From Geodermatophilus marinus (lineage in GTDB: Bacteria > Actinomycetota > Actinomycetes > Mycobacteriales > Geodermatophilaceae): DNA of 64,000 nt. Under the pieces are notes generated by a model. It was not told the origin of the DNA and ran no database searches. It was given only the letters and a program-made list of their open reading frames with translations. Below are positions 13,016 through 20,601 of the stretch, piece after piece; the first letter of the stretch is position 1, and every line of letters begins with the position of its first letter. Made by a program: the position numbers and the translations under genes. The DNA is taken from NCBI RefSeq assembly GCF_003428645.1, contig NZ_QVQH01000010.1:94345-158344 (forward strand), in the 5' to 3' direction.

Positions 13016-13159
13016 GTGATCAAGAAGCTGGCCCTCGCGGCCGCCGCCCTCGGCGCGGTCACGCTCGTGCGCAAGCGCTCGGCCGAGAAGGCCGAGGCCG
13101 ACCTGTGGCACGAGGCCACCCGCGGGCCGCAGGGGGTCAGCAACCCGACCGTCCGCTGA
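13016..13159 (+). CDS. DLW-39 family small protein
   Basis: 47 residues from GTG 13016, with GAGGAGG eight bases upstream. It has a short hydrophobic N-terminus (L-A-L-A-A-A-A-L-G-A-V) and then the family hallmark A-D-L-W-H-E-A-T. DLW-39 proteins are tiny actinobacterial proteins found next to the tRNA-Ile/tRNA-Ala genes after gyrA. No function is established. The family is usually about 39 residues, so this copy is slightly extended. Confidence 0.85.
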   Translation: MIKKLALAAAALGAVTLVRKRSAEKAEADLWHEATRGPQGVSNPTVR

Positions 13160-13193
13160 CCCCTCCCGGCCCGCGCCCCGCGCGCCGGCCCCC

Positions 13194-13266
13194 GGGGACG
13201 TAGCTCAATTGGCAGAGCACCGCCTTTGCAAGGCGGGGGTTAGGGGTTCGATTCCCCTCGTCTCCA
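13194..13266 (+). tRNA. tRNA-Ala (TGC), integration target
   Basis: GGGGACG pairs with CGTCTCC, including the G3:U70 wobble that is the identity element for alanyl-tRNA synthetase. The loop TTTGCAA gives anticodon TGC, and the T-arm GGGGTTCGATTCCCC is intact. CCA is not encoded. From base 13225 onwards the 3' half is also the attL core of the mobile element; the element restores a functional 3' end, so the gene stays complete. Confidence 0.97.
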
Positions 13267-14419
13267 CTCCTCTGACGTGCGGATTCGCCTCCGTCGGGGG
13301 CTCTGTCGGGCCCTCCGACGGGGTCTCAGTCCGCAAAAAGTCCGCAACTTGTCCGCGGGATGCGGCGCGTAGGGCGTCCAGCCGGTCAGCCACGTCGTCC
13401 AGGTCGTCGTCGAACAGGTCGGTGTAGCGGTCCAGGGTCATGGCCGCCGAGGCGTGCCCGAGCATCCGCTGCACCGCCTTGACGTTGGCCCCCGCCTTGA
13501 TCGCCAGAGATGCTGCGGTGTGCCGGAGTTCGTGCGGCGTGAGCCCGGGCTCACCGATGGCCCGTGCCGCGGCGTCGAACCAGGCGGACCGGGCGTTCCG
13601 GTTGCGCAGCACCGCGCCCTGCGGCGAGGGGAAGGCCAGCTCGTCGGCAGGGCGGGTCACGACCGTCCGAGCGAGTTCATCGACGAGGAACCGCGGCAGC
13701 GGCACCGAGCGGCGGCCGTGGGTCTTGGGAGTGCCCCACACCAGGCGGGAGCCGTCGACCTCGGTGACAGCCTCCTCGACGAGCACCCGCCGGCGCAGCA
13801 GGTCGAAGTGCCGCACCCGCAGCGCCGCCAGTTCCGACCAGCGCAGCCCGCAGTAGCCGAGCACCAGGACGGCGACCCGGCCGGGCCCGGCGGCGTCGGC
13901 GAGCGCCTCGAGCTGCTCGGCGGTCAGGTACCGGCGGCGCTTCTCCTGCATCGGGGGCAGGGCGACGCCGAGCGCGGGGTTGACCGCCAGGCGCCGGTCG
14001 CGCACCGCGAGGCCGAGGATGCCGGACAGGACGCCCTGCGCCTTGCGGACCGAGGCCCCGGCTAGGCCCCGGTCGGAGAGCTCGGACAGCCAGGCCTGCA
14101 CATCGCCGTGAGTCACCCGGATCAGCGCGACATTGCCCCAGCGCGGCAGAACGTGGGTCTTGAGGACGTCGGCGTAGCGGGCCCGGCTGGTGGGCTTGAG
14201 GTTGATCTTCCCGGCGAGCCAGACGTCGGCCAGCTCGCCAACCGTCGTCCTGGCCCGCTTGGGGTCGACGTAGGTGCCCGTCTGCACAGCCGCGGTGACC
14301 TCGTCGAGCCACCGCTGGGCGTCGACCTTGCGCTTGAAGTGGCGGGCGTGCTCCTTGCCGTGCTCGTCGCGGTACCGCGGCCGGTACGTTCCATCAGGCC
14401 TTCGCGCGATCGACGCCAT
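13205..14419 (-). CDS. int: Site-specific tyrosine recombinase (integrase)
   Basis: 404 residues. An N-terminal AP2-like arm-binding segment is followed by a SAM-like core-binding domain (about 60-145) and a catalytic domain with R193 (G-L-R-W-S-E), K232, H296-x-x-R299, H322 and Y332, so it looks active. It sits beside attL, oriented toward it. The reading frame continues straight through the att core into the tRNA-Ala gene, so the last 20 residues or so are antisense tRNA sequence. After excision the frame would run into the other end of the element and finish at 27386 with a different tail. Belongs to the family used by actinobacterial integrative elements. Confidence 0.93.
   Translation of the reverse strand: MASIARRPDGTYRPRYRDEHGKEHARHFKRKVDAQRWLDEVTAAVQTGTYVDPKRARTTVGELADVWLAGKINLKPTSRARYADVLKTHVLPRWGNVALIRVTHGDVQAWLSELSDRGLAGASVRKAQGVLSGILGLAVRDRRLAVNPALGVALPPMQEKRRRYLTAEQLEALADAAGPGRVAVLVLGYCGLRWSELAALRVRHFDLLRRRVLVEEAVTEVDGSRLVWGTPKTHGRRSVPLPRFLVDELARTVVTRPADELAFPSPQGAVLRNRNARSAWFDAAARAIGEPGLTPHELRHTAASLAIKAGANVKAVQRMLGHASAAMTLDRYTDLFDDDLDDVADRLDALRAASRGQVADFLRTETPSEGPTEPPTEANPHVRGVETRGIEPLTPALQRRCSAN
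13225..13267 (+). repeat. attL core (tRNA-Ala 3' half)
   Basis: 43 bases from TTTGCAAGG through GTCTCCAC, identical to 27439-27481. The core starts at the anticodon loop and runs one base past the tRNA 3' end. Sequence identity stops abruptly on both sides: C before and T after here, T before and C after at attR. Confidence 0.93.
13329..13357 (+). promoter_or_regulatory. Putative integrase arm-type sites, attL side
   Basis: Three direct copies of GTCCGCA/G start at 13329, 13340 and 13351, exactly 11 bp apart, one helical turn. They lie inside the int 3' coding region, 62 bp from the core. The same triple array with the same spacing lies near attR at 27302-27330, the pattern expected for integrase N-domain binding. 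Confidence 0.6.
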
Positions 14420-14556
14420 CTTCGATCACCCGTCTCTCCTCGAGCCCCGGCCGAGCCCTGCGCTCGTCTCGAGGGTGAGCTTGCCGTCGATCCCCGTCTC
14501 TCTCGACGGCTGCAGCACGATCTGTGGACGGCGGTGTGCGCCGGGGATCGGAGCGG

Positions 14557-14784
14557 TCACCGCCGGGCACCCGCTGTGGGGGAGACCTGGTCGTCGTGCT
14601 GGGCGTCGATCCAGCTGCGCAGGTCGTCGGAGCGGTAGAGAACGCGGCGGCCGAGGCGGAAGCTGCGCGGACCGGTGCCCAGGTGGCGCCAGTACCGGAG
14701 GGTGGCCACCGGGGCGCGGAGGAGTTCGGCGGCTTCGGTGATGGTGAGCAGTTCGGGCTCGCGACGGGCGGGATCGTCAGACAT
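14557..14784 (-). CDS. xis: Excisionase-like MerR-type HTH protein
   Basis: 75 residues. The start is supported by GGAG just upstream. The helix-turn-helix L-T-I-T-E-A-A-E-L-L-R-A-P-V-A-T-L-R-Y-W-R is followed by a wing with G-P-R-S-F-R-L-G-R-R-V-L-Y-R, the standard architecture of recombination directionality factors in actinobacterial elements. It lies 137 bp upstream of int in the same direction, so it probably directs excision and may regulate int. A plain MerR-like repressor is the alternative. Confidence 0.82.
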   Translation of the reverse strand: MSDDPARREPELLTITEAAELLRAPVATLRYWRHLGTGPRSFRLGRRVLYRSDDLRSWIDAQHDDQVSPTAGARR

Positions 14785-14946
14785 GGCTGGCTCCGGTGGA
14801 CTCGGGTGGGCTGTGCTCCGTCACGAGAGAAGGCGCCATTTCGGCGCTATTGGTGACAGCCGACCATCGATGGCTCCCGAAATTCTCCAGTTCTCCTCCT
14901 GTTGCCGGTGTCCGGGCCTGCGGCCGGCCGGTGGAGACGGCCCTGC

Positions 14947-17736
14947 TCATCGACCGATGCCCGGCGCGGCGCCCCTACGGACGAGGGATGGTCCCCGCCG
15001 CTCCGCCTCGGGCCGGGGGACGCTCGGTACCGGCGCGACCGGCCGCGGAGGAGCGGCTGCCGCCCGATCGCGCGAGTAGTCCTGGCGGTCTCGGGCAGCC
15101 TCTCGCGCGGCCAGCTCGGCGGCGTGGCCGGGGCCGAGGTCGGCCCGCCCGCGGCCGAAGACGGCGATCCACTGCACCCGAGCCTCGGCCACGTTGGCAG
15201 CGACGAGGTGCGCGGTGTTGGACAGCCGTCCGCGGGTCATGCCGACGTAGGCCGATGCCGCGCCAGTCTGGTCACCGATCACCACGTGCGCGGCGGAAAC
15301 GGTGTTCCCCTGCACGCCGTGCGCGGTGCTGGCGTAGGCCAGTTCCACGTGCTCGGTTACGTAGTCGGCGGGCAGCACCCGGACCCGTGTGCCGGCCGGG
15401 GTGACATCGCCGCGGGGGACGTTCCCGGTGGCCGTGCCGGCGGTGACCAGCAGCCCACCGCGTCGGCCGACCGCGGTGACGGTCCACGTGTCCCGATTGG
15501 CCACCTCCAGGCTTCGGTCGTTGCGCCGGGTGGCGATCCGGTCGCCGGCGCTGATCCGCTGACCCGCCCGCGTGGTCACGACCAGGGTGTCGTCGATGCG
15601 GCCGTCAGCCACCAGCCGGTTGCGGATGGCGGCGTTGAGCTCGGTGACCTGCTCGCGGGTGTCCGCGACCACCGCGACGTCGGCCGCCTGGGGGTCGTGG
15701 GCGGCGATCGCGGCCAGGGCGTCGCGCAGCGCTGCGTGGTCGGGGTGCAGGTGGATCCGGCCGTGGGCGAGGAGGGCGTCGAACACCGCTCCGGGGGTGT
15801 CACCCCGCCGCATCGCCAACGTCAGCTCGGCGTATTCACCGTCCGGAACCGACTGGCCGGTGCTGTCGGTGCGGGTGAAGCGGTGCACCGACTCCAGGGT
15901 CAGGCAGGCGGCCGGGTCGACGTGTGCGGCGGCCAGGTCCAGCACTCCGCCGCGGCCGACCGCGGCGAGCTGGTGGCGGTCCCCCAGCAGTGCCAGTCGC
16001 GCCCCGGCCTCGTCGGCGACGGTGAGCAGCGCGCGGGCGGTGTCCTGGTCGAGCATGCCGGCCTCGTCGACGATCAGCAGATCGTCAGGCCGCAGCCGGG
16101 TGTCCTCCGCGGGCCGGGTGTGGATGCGGCCGGTGACCGGGTCGACCTCGCCGGGAGCGAGTCGGGTCCACTCGCCGTGCTCGTTCCAGCGCCAGCCGTG
16201 GGCGAAGACGAGGGACGCCGCCGATCCGGTGGTCGTGCCGACTTCCGCGCGGGCCGCTTGGGCGGCCTTCAGCGTCGGGGTGACCACCACCAGGCGCTGT
16301 CCCTGCCCTTCGAGCACGGCGCGCGTGGTGGCCAGCGTGGTGGTCTTGCCCGCCCCGGCCGCGCCCTCCACCACGACCAGCCTCCGGTTGCCTGCCAGGA
16401 CGGCGACCGCGGCGGCCTGGCCGGGGTCCAGGCCCCGGACAGCGCCGGCCGGCAGCGCCGACAGCGGCGGTTTACCCAGCGGTTGCCGTCCGGCGCGGGC
16501 GGCGAACCGGGTGCGCAGGTCGGCCTCCACGTCGAGCACCGGCCGCGAGGTCCATGACCGGACGTGTTCCGGCACCCCCTCCCGATCCACCAGGGGAACG
16601 CAGCGGTCGAGGGCGCGGGCGGTGAGGTCCTCGGCCAACTCGAGGCGCACCGCGGGGTCGGCGATGATGCCCTCGGCGGCGATCAGCCGCTCGACGTCGC
16701 CGCGGACGTCGGCGGCGTTCCAGGCCGAGCGGCCGGCGGCCAGTCGGGTCAGCACGGTGCCGGCGGCAGCTTCGCGATCGAGCCCGCCGACCGGGGTCGG
16801 CACCAGCGAGACGGGATGGGTCCGATCGCGATAGCCCAGTGACGCCAGCTCGGCTCGCCACCTCGCCACGAGGTCGGCGCCGGAGCGGGGGATGACCTTG
16901 TCCGGTCGCCCCTCGGCCCAGGCGCGGGCATCCCAGGCTCGCCGCAGCGCCGGACCGGGCTGTTCTCCCGGGTGCGCCGCCATCCAGTCGCGTTCGTAGC
17001 GGTCCAGGTTGCGCCCGATCTGCGCCGCCCGTGCGCTGAACGGGCCCGCATACTCGGCGAGCTCCTGTATTTCTCCAGTCGCATCCAGGGTGTAGCCGTG
17101 CGCGGCGAGCGCGGCCCGGAACTGCGGATCGCAGGCGACCGCGGCGTGCCCGATCCCGTTGATGGCGGCGAGGAAGTCGCGGACGCCGACGGTGTGCAGC
17201 CCGCGCCATTGTTCGGCGGCGAACACCCGGGCGCCGATCTGCAGGTGCAGATGCCGGTGCGGGTCTCCGGCGCGGGAGGTGTAGTGCCGCACCGTCACCG
17301 CCTCCAGGATCTCCACCGGCACCTGGACCTGGCCGCCGCGCGGGCCGACCCGGGTGGTGGCGTGGTCGGCGAGCCAGCCGATGATCTGGGCGGCGGCGCG
17401 GTCCTGCGCGGCGTCGTAGGCGTCCGCGACGTCGTCGTGCATCGCGGCGGCCAGCGACCAGGACTTCGGGCCGTTGACCACCACCTCGACGAACCGCACC
17501 GCCTGGGCGTCGGTCCGCAGCCGCCCCCGTGGGTCGCCGGTGTCCGGGTCGCGACCGGCCACCCAGGTTTCGTAGGTCTCCCCCGTGAGCGGTGTCCGCT
17601 CGGCCAACCGTCCGTCGCAAGCCACGAAGCGGCGGGCCAGGCCGGTGCCCTCGGTCAGGTAGTAGTCATCGGCCCGGCTGCGGTCGGCCTCCAGGTACGC
17701 CCGAGCGGCCGCCGCTGACCCGGCGTACACCTTCAT
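14947..17736 (-). CDS. MobF-family relaxase with helicase domain
   Basis: 929 residues from ATG 17736; in-frame ATG 17748 and GTG 17760 are possible longer starts, but the family typically opens M-K-x-Y-x-G-S-A. The relaxase domain has tandem tyrosines Y25-Y26 for nicking and a histidine triad H-R-H-L-H-L near residue 160. A C-terminal superfamily I helicase carries Walker A EGAAGAGKTTT near 462, DE at L-L-I-V-D-E-A-G and the motif G-V-Q-G-N-T-V...Y-V-G-M-T-R-G-R. It should nick oriT and unwind the transferred strand, as TrwC/TraI do. Coding runs toward xis and int. No coupling protein or secretion genes are present in the element. Confidence 0.92.
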   Translation of the reverse strand: MKVYAGSAAAARAYLEADRSRADDYYLTEGTGLARRFVACDGRLAERTPLTGETYETWVAGRDPDTGDPRGRLRTDAQAVRFVEVVVNGPKSWSLAAAMHDDVADAYDAAQDRAAAQIIGWLADHATTRVGPRGGQVQVPVEILEAVTVRHYTSRAGDPHRHLHLQIGARVFAAEQWRGLHTVGVRDFLAAINGIGHAAVACDPQFRAALAAHGYTLDATGEIQELAEYAGPFSARAAQIGRNLDRYERDWMAAHPGEQPGPALRRAWDARAWAEGRPDKVIPRSGADLVARWRAELASLGYRDRTHPVSLVPTPVGGLDREAAAGTVLTRLAAGRSAWNAADVRGDVERLIAAEGIIADPAVRLELAEDLTARALDRCVPLVDREGVPEHVRSWTSRPVLDVEADLRTRFAARAGRQPLGKPPLSALPAGAVRGLDPGQAAAVAVLAGNRRLVVVEGAAGAGKTTTLATTRAVLEGQGQRLVVVTPTLKAAQAARAEVGTTTGSAASLVFAHGWRWNEHGEWTRLAPGEVDPVTGRIHTRPAEDTRLRPDDLLIVDEAGMLDQDTARALLTVADEAGARLALLGDRHQLAAVGRGGVLDLAAAHVDPAACLTLESVHRFTRTDSTGQSVPDGEYAELTLAMRRGDTPGAVFDALLAHGRIHLHPDHAALRDALAAIAAHDPQAADVAVVADTREQVTELNAAIRNRLVADGRIDDTLVVTTRAGQRISAGDRIATRRNDRSLEVANRDTWTVTAVGRRGGLLVTAGTATGNVPRGDVTPAGTRVRVLPADYVTEHVELAYASTAHGVQGNTVSAAHVVIGDQTGAASAYVGMTRGRLSNTAHLVAANVAEARVQWIAVFGRGRADLGPGHAAELAAREAARDRQDYSRDRAAAAPPRPVAPVPSVPRPEAERRGPSLVRRGAAPGIGR

Positions 17737-18274
17737 TCCACCGCGCATTCTCAATGTCACCCAACAATGACCAACAGGTCACCCTAGAAACGGCGATGGG
17801 CCCCGCGAAGCGGGGCCCGGACTACCTCTATTGGTAGCATGCGTGCCGTCTCTCGCAAAGGCTAGATGCTTTCTAAGGGAAGACTTGTCGAGTGGCCAGC
17901 CGTTGACTGGCTTGGATTCGTTCGAGTTGCGATGGGCGACGCGTTAGACGATGTGGCCAGTGGCTGATTCTTTCGTTGGTGTCGCAGCGTTGCGGCGACG
18001 GGATCCTGGCATCCCACGGCCGTACGTCGCTTGTGGACAGGCGAAACCGGCTGCACCCGTTCGATGGAGCTTGTAGGCGGGCGAACGAGACCGCGAACGG
18101 GGTTCGGCACTGTCCCGATCCGCCTTCGGTCGCGACCGCTCGCAACGGTGATCTGATTAGCGGTGAGGTCAAGTCGAACGCCGGAAGCAAGGGCAACGTC
18201 GAAACCTGTGGATAACCGGACCATGTGTGGAAAGGTTCGCGAGGTATTGCTCCCCCGATCGCTAGGTTGCTGAT
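17737..18274. other. Gene-free region beside the relaxase, oriT candidate
   Basis: 538 bases without a convincing gene; the open frames here on both strands have unnatural composition. It contains a perfect hairpin GGGCCCCGC-GAA-GCGGGGCCC (17798-17818) and, nearer the relaxase start, short repeats built on ACCCAACA and ACCAACAGGTCACC (about 17758-17784). An origin of transfer usually lies next to its relaxase gene, so this is the best place for oriT. No nic site can be assigned by eye. Confidence 0.35.
17798..17818. terminator. Perfect 9-bp hairpin with GAA loop
   Basis: GGGCCCCGC (17798-17806), loop GAA, GCGGGGCCC (17810-17818). It lies about 60 bases upstream of the relaxase start. It may be a terminator for leftward or rightward reading, or part of oriT. 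Confidence 0.4.
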
Positions 18275-18472
18275 ATGGCAGCTGCTAATGCGGTCCCGCG
18301 GTGTCCGCAAAGCGGACGCAAGCAGTCGCAACCTTGGGACGAGTGGGGTGTCACGGAAACAATCACTTGCCTTGTTTGCGGCCACTCGGTCAAGTTTCGG
18401 GTCAGGGCGACGGACAAGCCCCCTTGGGGAAAGGTGATGCCGCATCGCCTCGACGGAACACCCACGCGTTAA
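18275..18472 (+). CDS. Small putative zinc-ribbon protein
   Basis: 65 residues. Cysteines are at C-P near residue 10 and C-L-V-C-G near residue 33, a spacing that could form a partial zinc ribbon. The rest is basic (K-F-R-V-R-A-T-D-K-P-P-W-G-K). TAGGTT at 18263-18268 is a -10-like hexamer six bases before the ATG and there is no Shine-Dalgarno sequence, which suggests a leaderless transcript. The family is not recognised. Coding is plausible but not certain. Confidence 0.5.
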   Translation: MAAANAVPRCPQSGRKQSQPWDEWGVTETITCLVCGHSVKFRVRATDKPPWGKVMPHRLDGTPTR

Positions 18473-18619
18473 CCCCGCCTCTCCTCAGCCCTTCAGGGTC
18501 GGCGGATCACGGTGCTCGCCGCCGTGAACTGTGCTGCCACCACTTCGGCACGTCGATGGCATCCGTATCCTCCTAGGGAATCAAGGTCGGCCCGCTGGAA
18601 TCCGAAGGAAGGACTGCGC

Positions 18620-18970
18620 GTGCTGAGCTTCGAGGAAACGATGGCCCTCGGTCAGGCGCAGTACCAGGACGTGATTGACCGGCTCACAGCCGTGGGGTGG
18701 CCCACGGCCTTCACGCAGACCGGTGGCATGAACGCCGCCCTGGAGATCCGCTTGGACGGGGGCTTCAGCCTGCTGGTGACCGATGCCGCCGACAGCCTCG
18801 CGTGGGCCCGCGACGAGCACGACGGGTGGACGGTCGGGCTGTATGCGCCCGAGAACCAGTACGACGGCGACTGCATGGCTTACGCGGTCAGCGACGACTC
18901 CAGCGTCGAGGCGCTCGAGTCGCTGATCCGCGGGTTGCTGCGCTCGGCCGCGAACCAGTCCGGCGCCTGA
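18620..18970 (+). CDS. Hypothetical protein, element cargo
   Basis: 116 residues from GTG 18620, supported by GAAGGAAGGA just upstream; a longer in-frame reading from 18512 lacks a binding site. Begins L-S-F-E-E-T-M-A-L-G-Q-A-Q-Y-Q-D-V-I-D-R and contains alternating strands (L-E-I-R-L-D-G-G-F-S-L-L-V-T-D). It is acidic, with no membrane segment or catalytic motif visible. The next gene converges on it, six bases away. Function unknown. Confidence 0.7.
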   Translation: MLSFEETMALGQAQYQDVIDRLTAVGWPTAFTQTGGMNAALEIRLDGGFSLLVTDAADSLAWARDEHDGWTVGLYAPENQYDGDCMAYAVSDDSSVEALESLIRGLLRSAANQSGA

Positions 18971-18975
18971 CGGCT

Positions 18976-19671
18976 TCAGAACAGCGGATCCTGGACCGCC
19001 GGCGCCGTCCGACCTCGCGATCGGGCGGGCCGTGACTGGATGAATGTCTGCCGCGCAGCGAGTATGGCCTCGGCCAAGGACATGGTGTCCCCGATCGACC
19101 GGCCAGCGACAAGCAGCAAGTCCGGGCGCGCTGGATCTATATCGAAGCGGCAGCCAGTGGGTTCGATGAGGCCGGCGAGGGCTTGGGCTCGGTACCGCGT
19201 GGCAGCGAACAGGACCACCGGGTGGTCCGACCAGGCCCTCTCATCGCAGTGACCCCGGCAGCTGGCGGCCGGGACCATGCCGACCGCGGCAAGGGCGTAG
19301 ACCAGTCCCGCGATTCCAAGTTCAAGGCCATCAAGCGGCGGTTCCTCGGAGACGACGGGCTCCAGCACAGCCCGCTCGGCCGGTCCGACATCCTCACGAT
19401 CGCCGTCCAGGCCGGTCTCTACGACGTGTGCGATCCGATCGAAGTCCTCCGGCGTTTCAGCCAGGTCGGCGACTGCCGTCGCGAGACGGCGCTCCTCGCG
19501 GACCATCGACCGTGCCTCACCGAACGGGACATCCGTGATGGTCCAGACGTCGCGGAAGAATCCGATGCCCTCTTCATCGATCTCTGACCGCTTCGGCATC
19601 CAGTAGGTGGCCGCTGCCGGCAACTGCACCGTGCCCGAGACCTCGGTCCTGGGGAACATGCCCCAGAGCAT
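18976..19671 (-). CDS. Hypothetical protein with Cys-His motif, element cargo
   Basis: 231 residues from ATG 19671; later in-frame ATGs at 19659 and 19599 are possible starts. The conserved-looking core is A-A-S-C-R-G-H-C-D near residue 140, then W-S-D-H-P-V-V-L-F-A-A-T-R-Y-R-A and C-R-F-D-I-D-P-A-R-P-D-L-L-L-V. This resembles a widespread uncharacterised actinobacterial family. Cys and His clusters could bind metal, but that is conjecture. It converges on the 18620-18970 gene. Confidence 0.65.
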   Translation of the reverse strand: MLWGMFPRTEVSGTVQLPAAATYWMPKRSEIDEEGIGFFRDVWTITDVPFGEARSMVREERRLATAVADLAETPEDFDRIAHVVETGLDGDREDVGPAERAVLEPVVSEEPPLDGLELGIAGLVYALAAVGMVPAASCRGHCDERAWSDHPVVLFAATRYRAQALAGLIEPTGCRFDIDPARPDLLLVAGRSIGDTMSLAEAILAARQTFIQSRPARSRGRTAPAVQDPLF

Positions 19672-19945
19672 TGATCAGCTGGCCGAAGAATTCGAGGCCC
19701 CGCGGCCGGAGGCCTGCCGTCAGCACTGCTGAGCTGACCGACCTGCCCAGCCGACCGCCTCCCCTCAGATCCGCCTGTTCGCGGCCGATATGTACGTGAT
19801 GGAGGCGGGTGACGGCAGATCCGTAGTGACCAGCCGCTGTTCGCGCTCCCCATGTTCCAGATGCAGCTAGCGCTGCGGCTCGGGTCCCGGCGATGCCGAC
19901 ACCCACCACGGCACGCGGAGACGACGACGAGCGGAGGGACCGACC
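19672..19945. other. Intergenic region before the candidate defence operon
   Basis: 274 bases between divergent genes (the leftward hypothetical gene and the rightward sigma-like gene). It should hold promoters for both, but no confident -35/-10 pair is visible. GGAGGG at 19933-19938 is the ribosome binding site of the sigma-like gene. Confidence 0.4.
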
Positions 19946-20599
19946 GTGACACCAGAAGAGCTCGAGGCCGAGTTCCTCCGGCTGACCGCGACCGGGGAGA
20001 TGGACAAGATCCTTCGCATGCTTCGCGCGCGGCGCGACCAGCTCCCCCGAGAGGTCGTCCGCGAAATCCTCCAAGAGGCCTGCCTGGAGGTGGTCAAGCG
20101 TCAGCAGGCCGGCGGGCGGATCACCAACGTGGCCGGCCTGCTCGTAACGATCGGCCGGCGGCTGGTCGACAAGGCCTGGCAGCAGGTGGGGGAGGGCCGT
20201 GAGGTCGATGAGGCTTTCGCCCGCCGGGAACGTGAGACGGGCGCCTGGCAGCACGACGACGCCTGGCACGCCGCCGTCGAGCGGGCCATGGAGTACGTCT
20301 TCAAGGCCGTCGCGAACTGGCCCGTCGACAACCACCGGCGGACGCTGCTTCTGATCATCGAAGCGGCCGGCAACGGAATGCAGCTGACACCCCGGGACCT
20401 GGACGCCAACCTCGGCTGCGCCAAGGGCACCGGCCGGGTGTGGCGCGACAGGGCCTACGAGCGGCTGCGCGCGCAGATCGAGGCCGACGGGATGTCCTGG
20501 GAAGCCATCGCCGACCTGCTGCCGGGGAGCCAGGACACCGACCTCGCTGACCATCACCACACCGAGCCAGACGACGACGCCGACGAAGAGGAGATCTGA
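19946..20599 (+). CDS. Sigma-70-like HTH protein
   Basis: 217 residues from GTG 19946, with GGAGGG seven bases upstream. Residues about 30-85 resemble sigma region 2 (I-T-N-V-A-G-L-L-V-T-I-G-R-R-L-V-D-K-A-W). Residues about 140-175 resemble region 4 (L-T-P-R-D-L-D-A-N-L-G-C-A-K-G-T-G-R-V-W-R-D-R with a following Arg-rich helix). The C-terminus is an acidic, His-containing tail. It is the first gene of a four-gene row with gaps of 2, -4 and -4 bases. It may be a true extracytoplasmic-type sigma factor or a DNA-binding subunit of the system; the sequence does not decide. Confidence 0.65.
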   Translation: MTPEELEAEFLRLTATGEMDKILRMLRARRDQLPREVVREILQEACLEVVKRQQAGGRITNVAGLLVTIGRRLVDKAWQQVGEGREVDEAFARRERETGAWQHDDAWHAAVERAMEYVFKAVANWPVDNHRRTLLLIIEAAGNGMQLTPRDLDANLGCAKGTGRVWRDRAYERLRAQIEADGMSWEAIADLLPGSQDTDLADHHHTEPDDDADEEEI

Positions 20600-20601
20600 C
20601 C

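Noticed and set aside
12758..13143. Minus-strand frames across tRNA-Ile and the DLW-39 gene (L-E-P-P-A-S-S-L-S-G-M)
   Set aside because: The peptide is antisense tRNA-Ile, a common false gene.
14902..16557. 551-codon open frame antisense to the relaxase
   Set aside because: Shadow of the MobF relaxase; composition is unnatural and no motif is visible.
17873..18445. 190-codon minus-strand frame in the gene-free block
   Set aside because: Irregular composition rich in Arg, Ser and Pro, no ribosome binding site, and it overlaps the better small ORF at 18275.
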